The notes below the pieces were generated by a model. The model worked only from the letters and a program-made list of their open reading frames with translations. It made no database searches and had not been told where the DNA came from. From Ochotona curzoniae (lineage: Eukaryota; Chordata; Mammalia; Lagomorpha; Ochotonidae), in contig NW_024467120.1 of assembly GCF_017591425.1 (NCBI RefSeq), positions 5,022,001-5,086,000 on the forward strand: a DNA stretch of 64,000 nt, written 5' to 3'. This document shows positions 12,113 to 24,350 of the stretch, piece after piece (within the stretch, counting starts at the first letter, position 1; each line of letters starts with the position of its first letter). The translations under genes and the position numbers were made by a program.

Positions 12113-15100
12113 CTGAAACAAGAAGAGGGTGGTATCAAAACCAGACATTATGCAGAATGTCATCAGTGGTTCTGCTAAAAACACTTCCAATGACTGTGGC
12201 ATCATTTATAACCCTCCGTATACCATCCTTCTAGAAAAGTCTCTGTGTCTTTAACCTAAAGCATAGAAGTAAGGAAACACATAGAGACTGCATGCTTTTT
12301 TACGATAAAATGGTCATCCACTAATAGGTCTCCTACAGATACTTCCAGATGCGAATTTTCCACACAGCAACCCATGAAACAGTTCACTAACAGCTCAGAG
12401 CAGTTGGCTTGGTTTGAAAAGCTAAGGACCGCCCAGTACTTACCAAACAACATTTTAATTTCAGCATCAGGAACATAAAATGGTGGGCCTAGATGGAAGA
12501 AAAAAATATGAAGAGTAATTTATACAGATCTTTATATTCTAAAGAGAAATAAACTCTCGGGGTGCACCTGTTGGCTTCTTCCCAAAATCCAGACATGCTC
12601 ATTTTAGGAACACCTGACTGAGGCAAACAGAAGATGTGGCATGTTCTAGTCCTGCCCCAGAAGCGCCCCAGCTGATGTGCAGTTGTCATGGCAGGCCCAG
12701 CAGAGTTCTCATGGCCTCATGAGATCTCTCTTTTCTATTAGGATCATCCATTCCCCTTTTTTTTTCTATAATTTGAGGTATGAATGGCAAACAAAATTAC
12801 AGAGTAACATTTTGGGAAAAAACATGTACAATGTAAGAAGGAGAAAACATGTATCTGGTTCACGCTAGCCAAGAGTAGAATTATCTTCAAGCACTCAAGT
12901 GGCATGTCTGCTGAGACACAACAGAATGATTCTCTGTGGCCTAGAATAAAGTCAGGAAACCAGGCAACTAGGAAGAGCAAGAAACAAAAATACATTACCT
13001 GCATGTTTTGTAGGATCATAAGAAACGACCGCCAGGAGGTAGTGAAACCCCCTACTCAGCAGGGACAGCATCACATCCACGTAGCTGCAAAGGATACAGA
13101 ACACAATGAGCTATGCGGTTACTGCGCTCGGCACAGGCAGGGCTGGGGTGGCGGACACAGGGAAGGAAGCCCACATGCAAGGTCATTAGTGTCCCCGAGT
13201 TTGATCCATTTTTATTTTCAAGATACAGTTCCATAGGTTCGGGGATTTCCCCTTCTACCTGCCCTAATTTCCCTCCTCCTACTCTTTCCCCCCATATTAT
13301 TACAATAGTATAGTCCTTCAGCAACAGTCACCAGTGCAACATCCTGCTATGTAAGTGTATCGTGACATTGTAGGTATGGACCATGGTAGAAAGTCCAGCA
13401 TCCTATCATCAAAGTATATTTAACAGTTTCACTAGGAGTCCTTTTATTAGGGAATAGAGATGTATATTGTGAAGTCTCTTCACTTCTCTGTATGTGAGTC
13501 TCCATTATACACTTCCGCTAGGTGAACATATGTACATGCATGTTTACCTACCTATCTACTGATCTTGCATTTTGCATGAAATTTACCTGATATCAGAGAG
13601 AACATATGGTATTTGTCCCTCTAGGATTCATTTATTTGAACATAATGGTCTCTAGTTGGGACCACCTGAGTTTGATTCTAACAACCATATGGACTGAGTT
13701 AGGAAATGGCATGGATGAGGATGTTTCAGGGGCAGTCAGACCATAAACCATCACACAAGGATGAGAAAGGCCCCTTCCATCTGCTGTGGCTCCTTGGCCG
13801 TGACCTTCCAGTCAATTCACTCTGTAAGCTCAGGGCACATGCTCAAAGAAGAGCTGCTGGAGCTCTGGCCCCATTAAGGACTGGGCAGGTTTTGCTTGGA
13901 GTCTGGGATGCTGTGGTTTTAGCAAGTATCCTGGATGACTGGAGCCTCTACAAGGGACATATGTTAGAATGCAGATTATAGTCCCTTTCCTCTCTTTCGT
14001 TGGAGGCCAACTGACAGGCAGGAAAAGGTGGCAGGAAGTTAAACTACTGCCAAGGCTGTCATTAACCATGAGAGCTGCTGGAAGTGTTCTGTGATGGGTG
14101 CCCCAGAGAACAGGTGGCCCAACTTCCCAGCCACATGTCTGATTCTGAGTGAGTGTCTGACCCCAATGTGACCCACTGGCAGACTGTCCAAGTGTTGGGG
14201 CTGGGGCTGGATGATGATGAGTTTTATCAACCAGGAGACTCCACTTGGAAATTGAATTAGGAGACCAAATTAGGGGGTCACCAGTTAGCTGTGGCTGGTG
14301 TATGGAAAGCAGGTACTTTTGTGGTGTGGGGTGGTAGCAGTGGGAGGGCTGCGGGTGGTGAGCAAGGCAGACCTGCGGGAACAGAGATGGAGTGGGCAGA
14401 GGAAGCTGAGGAGCACAGAGACGAGCAGGGTTAGGGGAAAGCCCATGAGGGACTGACAGAGCTGGTCAATACCTCCCTACAAAGGGAGCAAGCTTAGCCC
14501 CTGACACCCCCTCCAACCACCAGTTTCCACAAAGCCTGGCTGTCCAGGGTTCTATGAGAATGAGGAGGGCTGGAGAGTGTGGGGCTTAGGGATGGACTCA
14601 GAGATACCCCAGCTCACACCTTAGCTTCTGCACATACCAGCTATGTTCAACAGATTCTCAACCTGTCTAGGGACGAGGCTAGAACCTGTGTCACACACGG
14701 CAGAGAGAACCTGGTGAGGGAACATGCATGCAGCGCTTGGAATGCTGCCTGCTATGCACTCAGCACTCAGAGGTGGCTGCTGGACTTGCCTTTTACATTT
14801 TTTACATAAATCCCCCAACGATGACAGCTTACTCTTTCAGGCGAGTGAACAAAGTATCCTAGAGTAAACCTTTGAGTTCAGACTTTGTTTGCTCAACCCA
14901 GTCTTATGAAGAGAGAGGAACACACGTGCTTTCCCCTGAGGGTCATCTGTCAGACTGGTTTGGCCATGTTTCCTAGGAACCACAGACATGTTCTTCCTGG
15001 AGTGTAGACCTTCCATCTCCACCAGTTTCAGAACATTTAAAACAAAAATGAGAAAGGTGGACTTACTGATTTGTCATGCCAGAGACTCAGGAGTCTCTGA

Positions 15101-18100
15101 AGGACTGATGAAAAACACAACAGTTCTTGACAATCAGCAATCCCAAGAGCCAATACTAACCATGGCGATGAGACAAAGCACTCACTTGCTAAGGACTAAG
15201 TGTTGGACCCTAACACAGAGATAAAGCTACTCATCAAGAGAGAGAGAGAGAGAACCAAGAGAAATAGGACAGGGCCAAGCTACAACTAGATTTCCTAAAT
15301 AAAAATTCAGAAAGGCCCCCATTACTCTTTGTTAAACATGAATGGAAGGGTCACGTAGCTGGTCTTCAACGACAGGGACATATGCTGTGGGACAGAAGGT
15401 TAAACTATGCTTGTGATGCTCACCTCCCGTACCTGAGCACTGGTTCAAGTCTGCCTGCTCTGCTAACACACCTGAAAAGGTGGTGGGTGATGGCCCAAGT
15501 GCTTTGGCTCCTGCCTCCCATGTAGCAGGTGCAGGTGTAGTTTCAGGTTCCTGGTTTTGGCCAAGCCTAGCCTTGCCTGTTGTGGCCCTTTGGTGAATAA
15601 AATTCATGGGTGAAAGATCTCTACCTCTCTACCTCTCTGCTTTTCAAATAATAAATAAATCTCTTCAAAAATCTAAGGGTAGGGGATGTTGTTGTGACTT
15701 AGTAAGCAGTGTCTTTCCCATGTTTCAAGGCCAAACTGCTGCATTCATGCATTTAATAAACATGCACCAGGCTCAGCTGTGTGCTAAACATACTCCATCT
15801 AGATGCCAGCCAGCAGCTGAGGACAGTGGATACCACCTGCCCCCAGTGACATCCTTGTAGATTCTACCTCTCAAGGCAAAGCCTCCAAACAGATTGGCCT
15901 CAGAGAAGAGGATGAACATTGTAAATGTAGACATTGGGCAGAACTGAACGTAGAGCATAAATGTGGTATCTTGTGGAGATGCAGAGGCAAGGGGCTAGAC
16001 TGAGTTGCTAGGGACCCTGATGTTCCAGAAGTAGTTTAGGTGGTAGAAATATGCTCTGACTGTCTGGGAAGAAGGACAGAGCTGGAAATACAAACAAAAC
16101 AGGCAAACATCTTCAACGTCTGACACAGGACATATTTAGATCCTCACAAAGACTTGATAAATATTTGTTGAACAATGGGATGACATGAAATAGGAGAGCT
16201 GAAATAATCATTAAAGGGACAAGCATAAGGAAAAAAAAAAAAGACAGTTGGTCTCTATGGGAATGATGACTTTAGGGCGCATGTGAGGAAGAAGAAGGTT
16301 CCAGAAGAGTAAAAAAGGAAGAGTAGAGACAGAGAAAGACAGGAGCACGAACTACCACCAAGGGAAAATATAGAGTAAGAAGATGGGGCACAGTTAAGTT
16401 TTAAAAGATCAGATCAGGTAACAAGCATTATTCATGGGATAATTTTAAAAGGTAAAAATGTTAAGTTGACCAATGTGCATTGTAGGCTTCTGTGACCATG
16501 TGTTGGCTCATATAAGTACACCAGTATCCACACTCTACAGCCAAGCAAAGTCGAACAGGACAGTTTTTGAGTTGGGATGTATATGGCTATGATCACATTT
16601 CTTTCCTCAGTATGTGTTCTCATATGTTTGTATTATTTTGTGCTAAGACTAGGGATAATAAGGATGGTGACCAACAATGGCAGCAGCTAATGTTCTGACA
16701 ATCATGACTGATGGTTCATCACAGTTAGTGCTTAATAAGCCACCTCTCACACATAAAGGGCACCTCAAGACACTCATGGAAAAGGAAATTAGAAGACAAG
16801 GTTATTTTGATGTAAACATTTAAAATATATGCCTCTGGAATATGCAAGCCACGAAAATAAATAGGCATGGATTTCAACACTTTTTGCACCACAATAAGCT
16901 TACACGTTAGTTATGCTTTCCTGTGAACTTTTTAAAGTGCGTGTGTACGTCATTTCTTTTGATTCCCACAAGGCTTGGCGGGAGCGTAATGTAGTAACTC
17001 TGAGAGCGGACTTTGAAGCCAAACTCTGAGGGTTTGAATCTCAACTTTGCCAAGTACTGCTTAACTTTCTGACCTTGGTTTCCTCCTCTGTCTGATGAAA
17101 TAATGAGAGTATCTGTCGCAAAGGAAGAGGAATTGAACAATGTCTGACATATGGGGAAGCAGCTAGAGAGTGTCACCTGGTGATGTTAGTAAAGGCGGTG
17201 ATGATGGGGTTGGTAGAAATATTCTAATTTTGCGAATAGGAAGTGAAGGTTTGGAGAAGTTCAGAATGTTGAACAGGTAATACGGCTCAGAGATGACAGG
17301 GCCACGGGTTTACTACCCAGCTCCCTACTGATAAATCATACTTTTTAGACAAGTCTGGTCTTATTTGGCTTTTAATTGTAAATACAGTAAGTTCTTAGAA
17401 CTTGGAATTAGTAAATCTCAAATAATAAAATCTAGCCAAAGTCTAACTAATTTTCTGAAACCAGAAAAAAAAAAAGCCACATACTAAGTTACAAAGTCTT
17501 CAGAAAAAACCGGGAAAAGAAAAATCAATATAATTAACACAATTAAGGGGACCAAATTACTTACCACTTTCGATCGGCTGGATTAATAGCTACTAACGAT
17601 CCTCTATCCCAAACCCGGTCAAATTTTCCAACATTGACTCTATTACGAAGAAAGAAAAAAGAAATGGAAATTTTTGTGTAAAAAAAAAAAAATTTAATTC
17701 TTAACAAGGTGCCCAGTGTTTCGCATGGCACATGCAGGTACTTCAACAACTGTTAAGGAACTGGGCAGTGGGGAGTCTCATGGCTGCTTTTGCATAAACG
17801 GTACACAAGGATGGAGAGCCACCCATCTTCTAATAGCTTTGGGAGGTTGCAACAGCAGTGCCCTTCATACAACTGGGGCTCATGAAGGAGAAGCTAGAAA
17901 CAGTGTGTGATGGCTTTGAGGCGGTGTGATCTTACCGTCCTTCTTGAGTTGTAACTCAAGAAGTTACATAACGTGCCTTGGATGTTTCCTGTAGTTGGGA
18001 GGTTGGCCAAGGACCAACATGCTAAGCGTGTTATGTGGGCTGTGATACAAATACCTTTAGAACAGAGCTTCACATAAGTGTTCTGAGACTCTGATCAGTG

Positions 18101-21100
18101 CTTTGTGCTCGTGGCACAGACGGGCAGGAGTGGAGAAGAGGCCCCGGGGTGTAACCCCAGCATTGCCAATCTGCATAGGAAAGTGCAGTACTCAGGCCTA
18201 CCTGGGAAGATCAAAAATGCTGCAACAGTACAACGTGATATTCCCCGCAGAGTTCTGTAATGATACAAGGGCAAAATAATCCACTGCTTTCTACTTCATT
18301 ACGAGGGACTTTGCTGGTGAAGAAAAGACGATCCAAGCCAAACAAAGGTAGCGAGAGAAAACGCCAAATAAATAGAATTAAATCATCCTACTGCATTTTA
18401 ATGGTACCTCCTCCCAACCCCCATAAAGCCTGTGTCAAATATGCAGACAGGGCTGGAAACCTCTTATCTGAGTGCGTTCTGGAGGCAGGGTTGGCCTCTC
18501 TAAGGCTCCTGAGAACACTGCTTACCAGATCTGAGAAGCAGGTGGGAGGAAGCTATCAATCAGAATACTGTCAATGCTCTCCACCTAAGCACCTGATGTT
18601 GTCAATATTTAGAAAAGAGAACCAGACAAGTGGAAAACAGTCGGAGCATTTATGACAACAGAGCTCTGATCTCCAACCTCTCCAGCACCCAGGCCTGGGA
18701 GGCCGAACCAGTCTCTGTAGCCACTTGACAGTGACCACCAGCTGCTCTAATATGCACCCACCTGCTCTGCTGCTCCAGGACCAATGGAATAGGCACCCTA
18801 AGCAATCACACTGGCTGCCTCCCGCACACACACTTCCCAACTGATGCCTGGGCTGGGTCCCCCGAAGGCGCCCTCCCCTCCCCTCATGCCTGCCTGTCTC
18901 TGCTAACCTCGAGTGGCCCACTCTCTTGGAACCAGTAACTTGTGCTTGCTCTCCTGCGGGAGCTGCATGTGTATTTCTGTATCGTTCCCCAAGCCGGTGA
19001 AGCTCTCTTAATTTACACTGAGCTCTGTGTGATACGGTGGACTTGGTCCCTGGTTTCTTCTTGTGAGCTCCGAGATTCTGCAGGGTGAGCACTGTGTTAT
19101 CTTTACTGCATCAATGTCTTAGGCAGAGGCTGGCACATGACAGGCTCTCAGAAAATTAAAACACACACACATACACACACACACACACATCTTTCTAGAA
19201 ACAAGTGCAGTCCTCATTTGGCATCCATTGGGGATTGGTTTCAAGACCCCCATGAATACCCAAAACCATAGGTGTTCAAGTCTCTTACGTAAAATGGCAC
19301 TGTATTTGCACAGAACCTGTGTGCCCCCTCCAGCATATTTTCAACTACCTATAAATTATTTATTATATATCTAGTATAATGTATTTGCTATATGAATAAT
19401 AGCATGCTATACTGGTGAGGCAATAATGACGAGAAAAGACTGGACATGCTCAGTACAGACACAATTTCTTTATTCTGATATTTTCTGATCTGCGGTTGGT
19501 TGAGTCTATACTCCAAGAAATGCCAAGGGCAGACAACTGATGTATAGAGAAGAGATGGCAAGTACAGACAGTCGACGTAGAGAGAAGCTTGCAGCCCAGC
19601 GTCTCCCTCCCTTTCTATGTGCAAATACATAGGGTGCTTCAAAATGTGTGGAAAATGGAGTTAAAATGTAAGTTTATTTCAGTGCTACATTTTTGGGAAT
19701 CCATATATATAGGAGTCTTCATAAAGTTCATAGGCATGCATATCATAAAAATTATGCATGAATTTGTAGGTTTTTTTGCACAAAAATAAGCTTAGCTCTT
19801 CATTCCATTTTCCACAAACTGCCTGAAGTACCCCGGTATACATACATACACATCTCCTGACTTAGCCAGCTATATTTTCAAGCCTAAATTCCTTACAAAC
19901 AAAATCTCCCTGTCAATCTGTATGACAAGGGGAAGCCGTCTCACGTTCATATCACACCCTCATTCATCTGGGCTGAGAAGGCCCTTTTTTTGTGGAGTAT
20001 GGCAACAAAGAATAACCAAAACCATTACCAACCTTAAACACTTTAGCTCCAGGAATTTCAGCAATCGGTTCTTCTGAGTAAGAAAGATTCTGCTCCAGGA
20101 AAAATTCCTGTATGGCAAGTTCACTGATTTCTACACCAACTACACTGTGTCCCCGGTCTGCAAACCTGCATAAAACCACATTTTATACTGAGATTCTCAT
20201 TTCAAAGAAAACCCTAGGAAAAGGGGAATAATCCAGTAAACATGATGTCCCTTTTCTCCCTATCTTAACAGACGGTCAACATTCGCACCTAGAATGAATG
20301 TGCACCTCATTTGCATATTATGATTATAAGATAATTCTGTATAGAAAATGATTTCCAGTTTTGTGACTTGTGGGTAACCCACGGCAATAGTGGCTTTGTT
20401 AATCAGCATGAGTTTTCTTCATAGAGAATTACTCACAAGGAATGGTTGCTTTGTCGCTGGCTTTGTAATGGTGATTCATGGCAACAAAAAAATCCCCTGC
20501 GCTCATAGTGGGTGGAGAAGCTTGCTCTGAGCTGCAAGCTGAGCTTTTCTGCCTGCCTCCACTTTAAAAATCGAGCAGGGATGGTAGCATTTTTTTTCCA
20601 GCCAAGGGTTATTTGGATATTAATACCATCATTGGTGGGCTACACAAAATGATCAAATACTAGCCTGCTGTAGATTTACTGAATTTTTAGTTCTGTCTGT
20701 TGTTACCTTGGCGGGACTAGAACAAATGATTCTGTGGGCCGTACAGTCCTCCTGAAAAGTTATTGTAGCTAAAATCCAAAAACCACTTCCAAGAACTAAA
20801 CTATACACAAAGATACAGGAGATCTAAGAGGGAAGGCTGTTTTTCTTTTTCTCGCTCCCACCAATGCCAACCTGTTTTTCTTTGAAATGCTACTCAGAAA
20901 GATGAGCCTTAACCTGTTTTTACTTGATTTCTTACTATTTGAGAGTATTATTCATAATTTTTGGCCCCATCACTAAGAGCATACTACATGTAAATAAATT
21001 TACATTTCCTACAAATGTAATTTTTTAACCTGCATCCTATCAAAGATTTATCCAAGGAATCTGTCCTCAAGAGACTGTGTTAATGTTACTTGTTCATACC

Positions 21101-22709
21101 ATTTCATCTCGACGGCTTTTCCACAAAGAGGAAAAAACACCCTTAGTCCACTTTCGCCCTTCAGAAAAAGATCTAGATGCTTCTTTAATAGCCTGTAGTG
21201 AAAAAAAAATTGTGTTTGATCGGCTCTAGGATTACAATTATATGACACCAAGTAGTTTTCATGCAGTTATTCACTTAATATTCTCAAAGAACTTAACAAG
21301 TAGATATGTCAACTATTACAACCAGTTTCCACACCCAAAAGATCAAGGATGAGTAGCTTGTTCAACCACAGTTAGCGGTTAATCTTATACCTAGGGCTTT
21401 CCTGATTAGTAATTGCACATTAAAAAATAAGTATCCCAAATTTTCTTCTTTTATTTATTAACTGGAAAACACTGGTCTGTTTTTCATTTTTAAACCATTT
21501 ACTTATTTAAAAATTAGCATTATTGAGAAAGAGGAAAGACAGAAAGATCTTTTGTCCACTGGTTTGCTCCCCAAGTAGCTGAAATGGCCTGGGCTGAACT
21601 AAGCCAAAGGTAGGAGCCGTTAGCTTCATCTAGGCCTCCCATGTGGGTGGCAGGGGTCCGAATACTTGGCCTATCTTCCACTGCTCTTTTCAGGCCATTA
21701 GCAGGGAGCTGGATTAGAAGTGGCATAACCTAGATACAAACTGGCACCCATACAGGATGCTGGTGGTACAGGCGGTGGCTTTACCTACTATACCACAATG
21801 CTGGCCCTGGAAAATACTAATTTCATCGATCAATCTATTTATGTATTTTCTCACTCTTTTACATATGTGCTTGTTTGTGATGTGGAATGGGAACCTGAGA
21901 ACTCGAGGAGTTTTCAGAAGCCGCTCTGAAAAGCTGAACTCTGAGCTCATTCGCTCTGTGAAGACATGGCGCTGCTAAGCCTTCCTCGGAACAGAGAAAA
22001 CCTAGCTACTGTTTATGGGATGCTGCCGTACGCATCACTCGGTGTCAGGGAAATGTGATGACGAAGACGATGATGAGCTCCCAGGGAGTGGGAGTGTTTG
22101 CCTGGAACAGGGAGCATGTATGCTGACTACATTACTCAGCTCTGGCCCCAGGCTTTACTGCTGATGCCACCAAATCCCCTTCCACTGACACATTGCTCAC
22201 CATCTGAGCTCACTTGTTAATTCCTCTGTGCTTCTCTTCTGCCACTCTCCTAGGACACTGTAAGAGCTGAATGTATGGCTGTTAGAAAGCAAAGTCAGAA
22301 TACCGTCACCCTGGGTGTACAGAAATGCAGGCATCAGCGCTGCATCAGCATCTGCCATACGGCTCACGTGCAAGACCAATACAGGGCTGCAACAGGGAGC
22401 TAGAGAAGGGAAGTCAAACAATGTGCTAGGCCATCGATTTCAGGCACGCCATCATTTACACAAGGTGGGGAGGAAAAAAATTCCAATCAAATTATACGTA
22501 CTTCTATTTCCATTACTATCTCAAAATCAGTTTCTGATTGATTCTCTGAAATGTACCAAACATTCTTACTTATGTCCTTGGTCTCGATGAAAGCCAATGT
22601 TGTGGCTCAGCCACTTGCCTTGCCATTCTTCCAGAGTCAGTACTCGGTTTTTTTGCACCTCAGTATCGGGGTATTCTTCAGTGTCAAGTAAAGTTCTTGC
22701 ATCAGCCAT
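12000..22709 (-). CDS. TPMT: TPMT, thiopurine S-methyltransferase, all eight coding exons
   Basis: TPMT is a cytosolic S-adenosylmethionine-dependent enzyme that methylates aromatic and heterocyclic thiols such as 6-mercaptopurine. Coding exons on the minus strand are 22570-22709, 21100-21192, 20033-20165, 18202-18254, 17565-17639, 12999-13084, 12444-12488 and 12000-12112. Their lengths (140, 93, 133, 53, 75, 86, 45, 113) sum to 738 nt, exactly 245 codons plus stop as in human. All introns are GT-AG and phases agree. The product starts [19 protein letters not shown] and ends KLYLLTEK. The class I methyltransferase core is visible: [18 protein letters not shown] at about 66-83 and VVGVE ending at E90, the expected cofactor-binding acid. 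There is no frameshift or premature stop. Codon 154 is serine where human has alanine (see findings). The upstream non-coding exon or exons probably lie in the GC-rich block near 26.7-27.1 kb. Confidence 0.96.
12113..12998 (-). other. TPMT introns flanking coding exon 7
   Basis: Introns 12113-12443 and 12489-12998 are unique AT-rich sequence. No repeat was recognised. Confidence 0.6.
12444..12488 (-). CDS. TPMT: TPMT coding exon 7
   Basis: This 45-bp exon (c.581-625) encodes [15 protein letters not shown]. The acceptor is CATCTAG|G and the donor TTG|GTAAGT. Confidence 0.95.
12999..13084 (-). CDS. TPMT: TPMT coding exon 6
   Basis: This 86-bp exon (c.495-580) encodes [20 protein letters not shown] and SYDPTKHA. 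The acceptor is TTTGCAG|C and the donor CAG|GTAATG. It is separated from the previous coding exon by a 4.5-kb intron. Confidence 0.95.
13190..13700 (-). mobile_element. Antisense lagomorph L1 3' end (probable)
   Basis: It begins TTTTTATTTTCAAGATACAG, then TTCCATAGGTTCGGGGATTT and a CT-rich stretch. The same start and CT-rich layout recur at 56800, next to recognisable L1 ORF sequence. The assignment rests on that shared 3' UTR. Confidence 0.55.
15239..15254. repeat. Short (GA)n
   Basis: About eight AG units. Confidence 0.85.
15373..15670 (+). mobile_element. Old lagomorph SINE
   Basis: The sense body contains TGGTGGGTGATGGCCCAAGT and the tail AATAATAAATAAATCTC. It is diverged from the young C type. 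Confidence 0.75.
16757..16943. mobile_element. Short inverted-repeat element (MITE-like), copy 1
   Basis: The left end CACTCATGGAAAAGGAAATT mirrors the right end GCTTTCCTGTGAACTTTTTA. The interior has 'tttttgcaccacaataagct', as in the other copies. Confidence 0.6.
16990..17170 (+). mobile_element. MIR SINE
   Basis: It has the MIR order: AGAGCGGACTTTGAAGCCAA, GGGTTTGAATCTCAACTTTG, CTGACCTTGGTTTCCTCCTC, then TGATGAAATAATGAG. Confidence 0.75.
17565..17639 (-). CDS. TPMT: TPMT coding exon 5, carrying codon 154
   Basis: This 75-bp exon covers c.420-494 and encodes [20 protein letters not shown] plus ADRK. The acceptor is TAATAG|A and the donor TG|GTAAGT. Codon 154 (17597-17599) is TCG, serine. 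Confidence 0.95.
17640..18201 (-). other. TPMT intron between coding exons 5 and 4
   Basis: 562 bp of unique sequence. Nothing else recognised. Confidence 0.6.
18202..18254 (-). CDS. TPMT: TPMT coding exon 4
   Basis: This 53-bp exon encodes [17 protein letters not shown] and the first two bases of R140. The acceptor is TTACAG and the donor CAG|GTAGGC. It ends at c.419, as in the human gene. Confidence 0.95.
19160..19189. repeat. (CA)n microsatellite, one interruption
   Basis: CA units broken once by CATA. Confidence 0.9.
19209..19515 (+). mobile_element. MER2-like (Tigger/pogo) DNA transposon
   Basis: It contains GGGATTGGTTTCAAGACCCC, CAAAACCATAGGTGTTCAAG, CATGCTCAGTACAGACACAA and TGCGGTTGGTTGAGTC in canonical order. 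Confidence 0.85.
19629..19834. mobile_element. Short inverted-repeat element (MITE-like), copy 2, best preserved
   Basis: The left end GGGTGCTTCAAAATGTGTGG and the right end CCACAAACTGCCTGAAGTAC form long inverted repeats of about 45-50 bp. The copy is about 206 bp and TA precedes it. Confidence 0.75.
20033..20165 (-). CDS. TPMT: TPMT coding exon 3
   Basis: It encodes residues 78-122 ([20 protein letters not shown] and onward to KVFK) with cofactor-binding E90. The acceptor is ATGCAG|G. The donor AAG|GTTGGT departs from consensus at +3 and +4 but keeps +5 G. Confidence 0.96.
20166..21099 (-). other. TPMT intron between coding exons 3 and 2
   Basis: 934 bp of unique sequence. No repeat was recognised. 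Confidence 0.6.
21100..21192 (-). CDS. TPMT: TPMT coding exon 2
   Basis: It encodes [20 protein letters not shown] through the start of W78, including the PLCGKA methyltransferase motif. The acceptor is ACTACAG|G and the donor is TG|GTATGA. The 93-bp length matches the human exon. Confidence 0.96.
21193..22569 (-). other. TPMT intron between coding exons 2 and 1
   Basis: It contains one SINE (21496-21808) and unique sequence. Confidence 0.6.
21496..21808 (-). mobile_element. Lagomorph SINE, diverged
   Basis: The antisense copy ends ACCACAATGCTGGCCCTGG and contains AGCAGGGAGCTGGATTAGAA. Confidence 0.85.
22570..22709 (-). CDS. TPMT: TPMT coding exon 1 (equivalent to human exon 3), with start codon
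   Basis: It encodes residues 1-46 plus two bases of codon 47. The ATG has A at -3 and G at +4, and the donor is AA|GTAAGA. A possible acceptor (TGCACAG) ends at 22714, leaving a four-base 5' UTR part (22710-22713) in this exon; that boundary is uncertain. Confidence 0.95.
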
Positions 22710-22800
22710 CGTTCTGTGCACACTATTATCTCACAGGCAGACGTCTGCAATCCCTAAAGGCAAATATTTGCAATGTTGTCACTTGAAGGCATAATAATTC

Positions 22801-23088
22801 AATTTTTAAAAATTTTATCAGAGAGGAAGATCTGTCCACTGATTCACTCCCCAAGTGGCTGCAATGGGTGGAACAGAGCTTGATCTGAAGCCAAGAGCCC
22901 AGAGCCTCTTCTGCTGTTCCACGGGGGTGGAGGGTCCCAACGCTCCGGCCCATCTCAACTGCTTTCCCAGGTCACAAGCAGGGAGCTAGATGGGAAATGG
23001 GACCGCCAGGATTAGAACCAGTGCCCATATGGGATCCCGGTGCATGCAAGGTGAGGACCTTAGCTGCTAGGCTATGGTGCTGGGCCCA
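22801..23088 (-). mobile_element. Lagomorph C-type SINE
   Basis: Antisense copy ending GCTAGGCTATGGTGCTGGGC; the A-rich end is shortened. Confidence 0.9.
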
Positions 23089-24097
23089 TAAAAATTCTAT
23101 TACAGAACTAAATGAAAACCTATTCTCCTTAGCAATATGGCTTTAAATTTTTGTCATTATACAAAAAGTTACTTTTCAGGGACTCTGGCGTGAAAAATAT
23201 CTCTACTTACACATCAGGAAAGATCTTTACATTAATTATAGTAACTGTAGAGAAGGGTTTAAGTGTAGCAGAGGAGGGGGCTAAAAACGCACCAATATTT
23301 CACATTTTGTAATTTTTCTAAGCTCATAATGTTTTCTAGTGTCCTACTTACATGCTTTCAATTCCTTTAATATTTTCTCCTTACTCTATGGCTTATTATA
23401 TATCTAATTTAAATAGTTCAAGAGGTCGGTTATGAAAATAGCAACCCCATCCCAATGACTCGGGTCAACACTTTAACTCTTCCAGCTGTACCTCTGCATT
23501 TCAATGAAAATACTTGTTCTGCATCATCTCGACTTCATTCCCAGTTAACTCCTGCAGAAAGCAAGCAGGTGGTCTTTCAACTTCTCAACATAGACACATG
23601 CACGAGCACATCCTCTTTTCTGCCCTTAAACTTTCATTAAATATTTGGAGTACACACTATTATGACTAGATAAATCCTATTCCTAACTAAGCTACTCGGA
23701 ATTCTATGACTACTTCTCTTTTTCCATGCATCTTTTCAATTCCGTGGTTAACAAACTCCTTGATTTGTCATTTATAAAATTTTCAAGTACTTGTCGCTAA
23801 TTCAACTCTAAGCCCCACCAATGGGCTCAATGCCTGTCAACACACTCTCAACGTCTTGGTGCTAATATCCTGGTGAGTTCCTTCTCACTGGAATCCCATT
23901 CTGTTATCCCATGCTTTCCTTCATTTTGGGGTTATCTCCCATGCATGAGTGAAGAACAATCTCCAGAAACTTCCTCAGAAAAGGGCATGGGAGAAAACTT
24001 TTATTGATCTCTGCCTATGTGAGACTTCCCATCCTCAGGGGACCTCACGGCACCACGGCAGCTTCAGCGGCTGCCTGGGACACCCGCATCCCATCTC

Positions 24098-24350
24098 TCC
24101 TACCTGAGGGCCTGCCTGAGGTCCCAGGTACTCTGCACTTCTACTCCAGGTTCCTGTTTCTGTGCCTGGGAGGCAGTGAGTGATGGTCTTACCCCTTGGG
24201 TCCTGCCACTCACACAGGAGACCTGGCTTTTGCCTTGCCCAGCATCAGCTGTCATGGGCATTTTGGCAGTGAATTAAAGTATGAAAATATCTCTGTCTTG
24301 GCCTCTCCATCGCTCTCTCTTCCAAATAAATATCTAAACATCTTTAAGCA
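24098..24350 (+). mobile_element. Old lagomorph SINE, partial
   Basis: Segments TCTACTCCAGGTTCCTGTTT, GAGTGATGGTCTTACCCCTT and the tail CCAAATAAATATCTAAA keep the family order. Confidence 0.6.

Larger units (their letters stand above)
13085..17564 (-). other. TPMT intron between coding exons 6 and 5
   Basis: It contains a lagomorph L1 3' end (about 13190-13700), a SINE (15373-15670), an inverted-repeat element (16757-16943) and a MIR (about 16990-17170). The rest is unique sequence. Confidence 0.6.
18255..20032 (-). other. TPMT intron between coding exons 4 and 3
   Basis: It holds a CA repeat, a MER2-like element and a 206-bp inverted-repeat element. The rest is unique. Confidence 0.6.
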
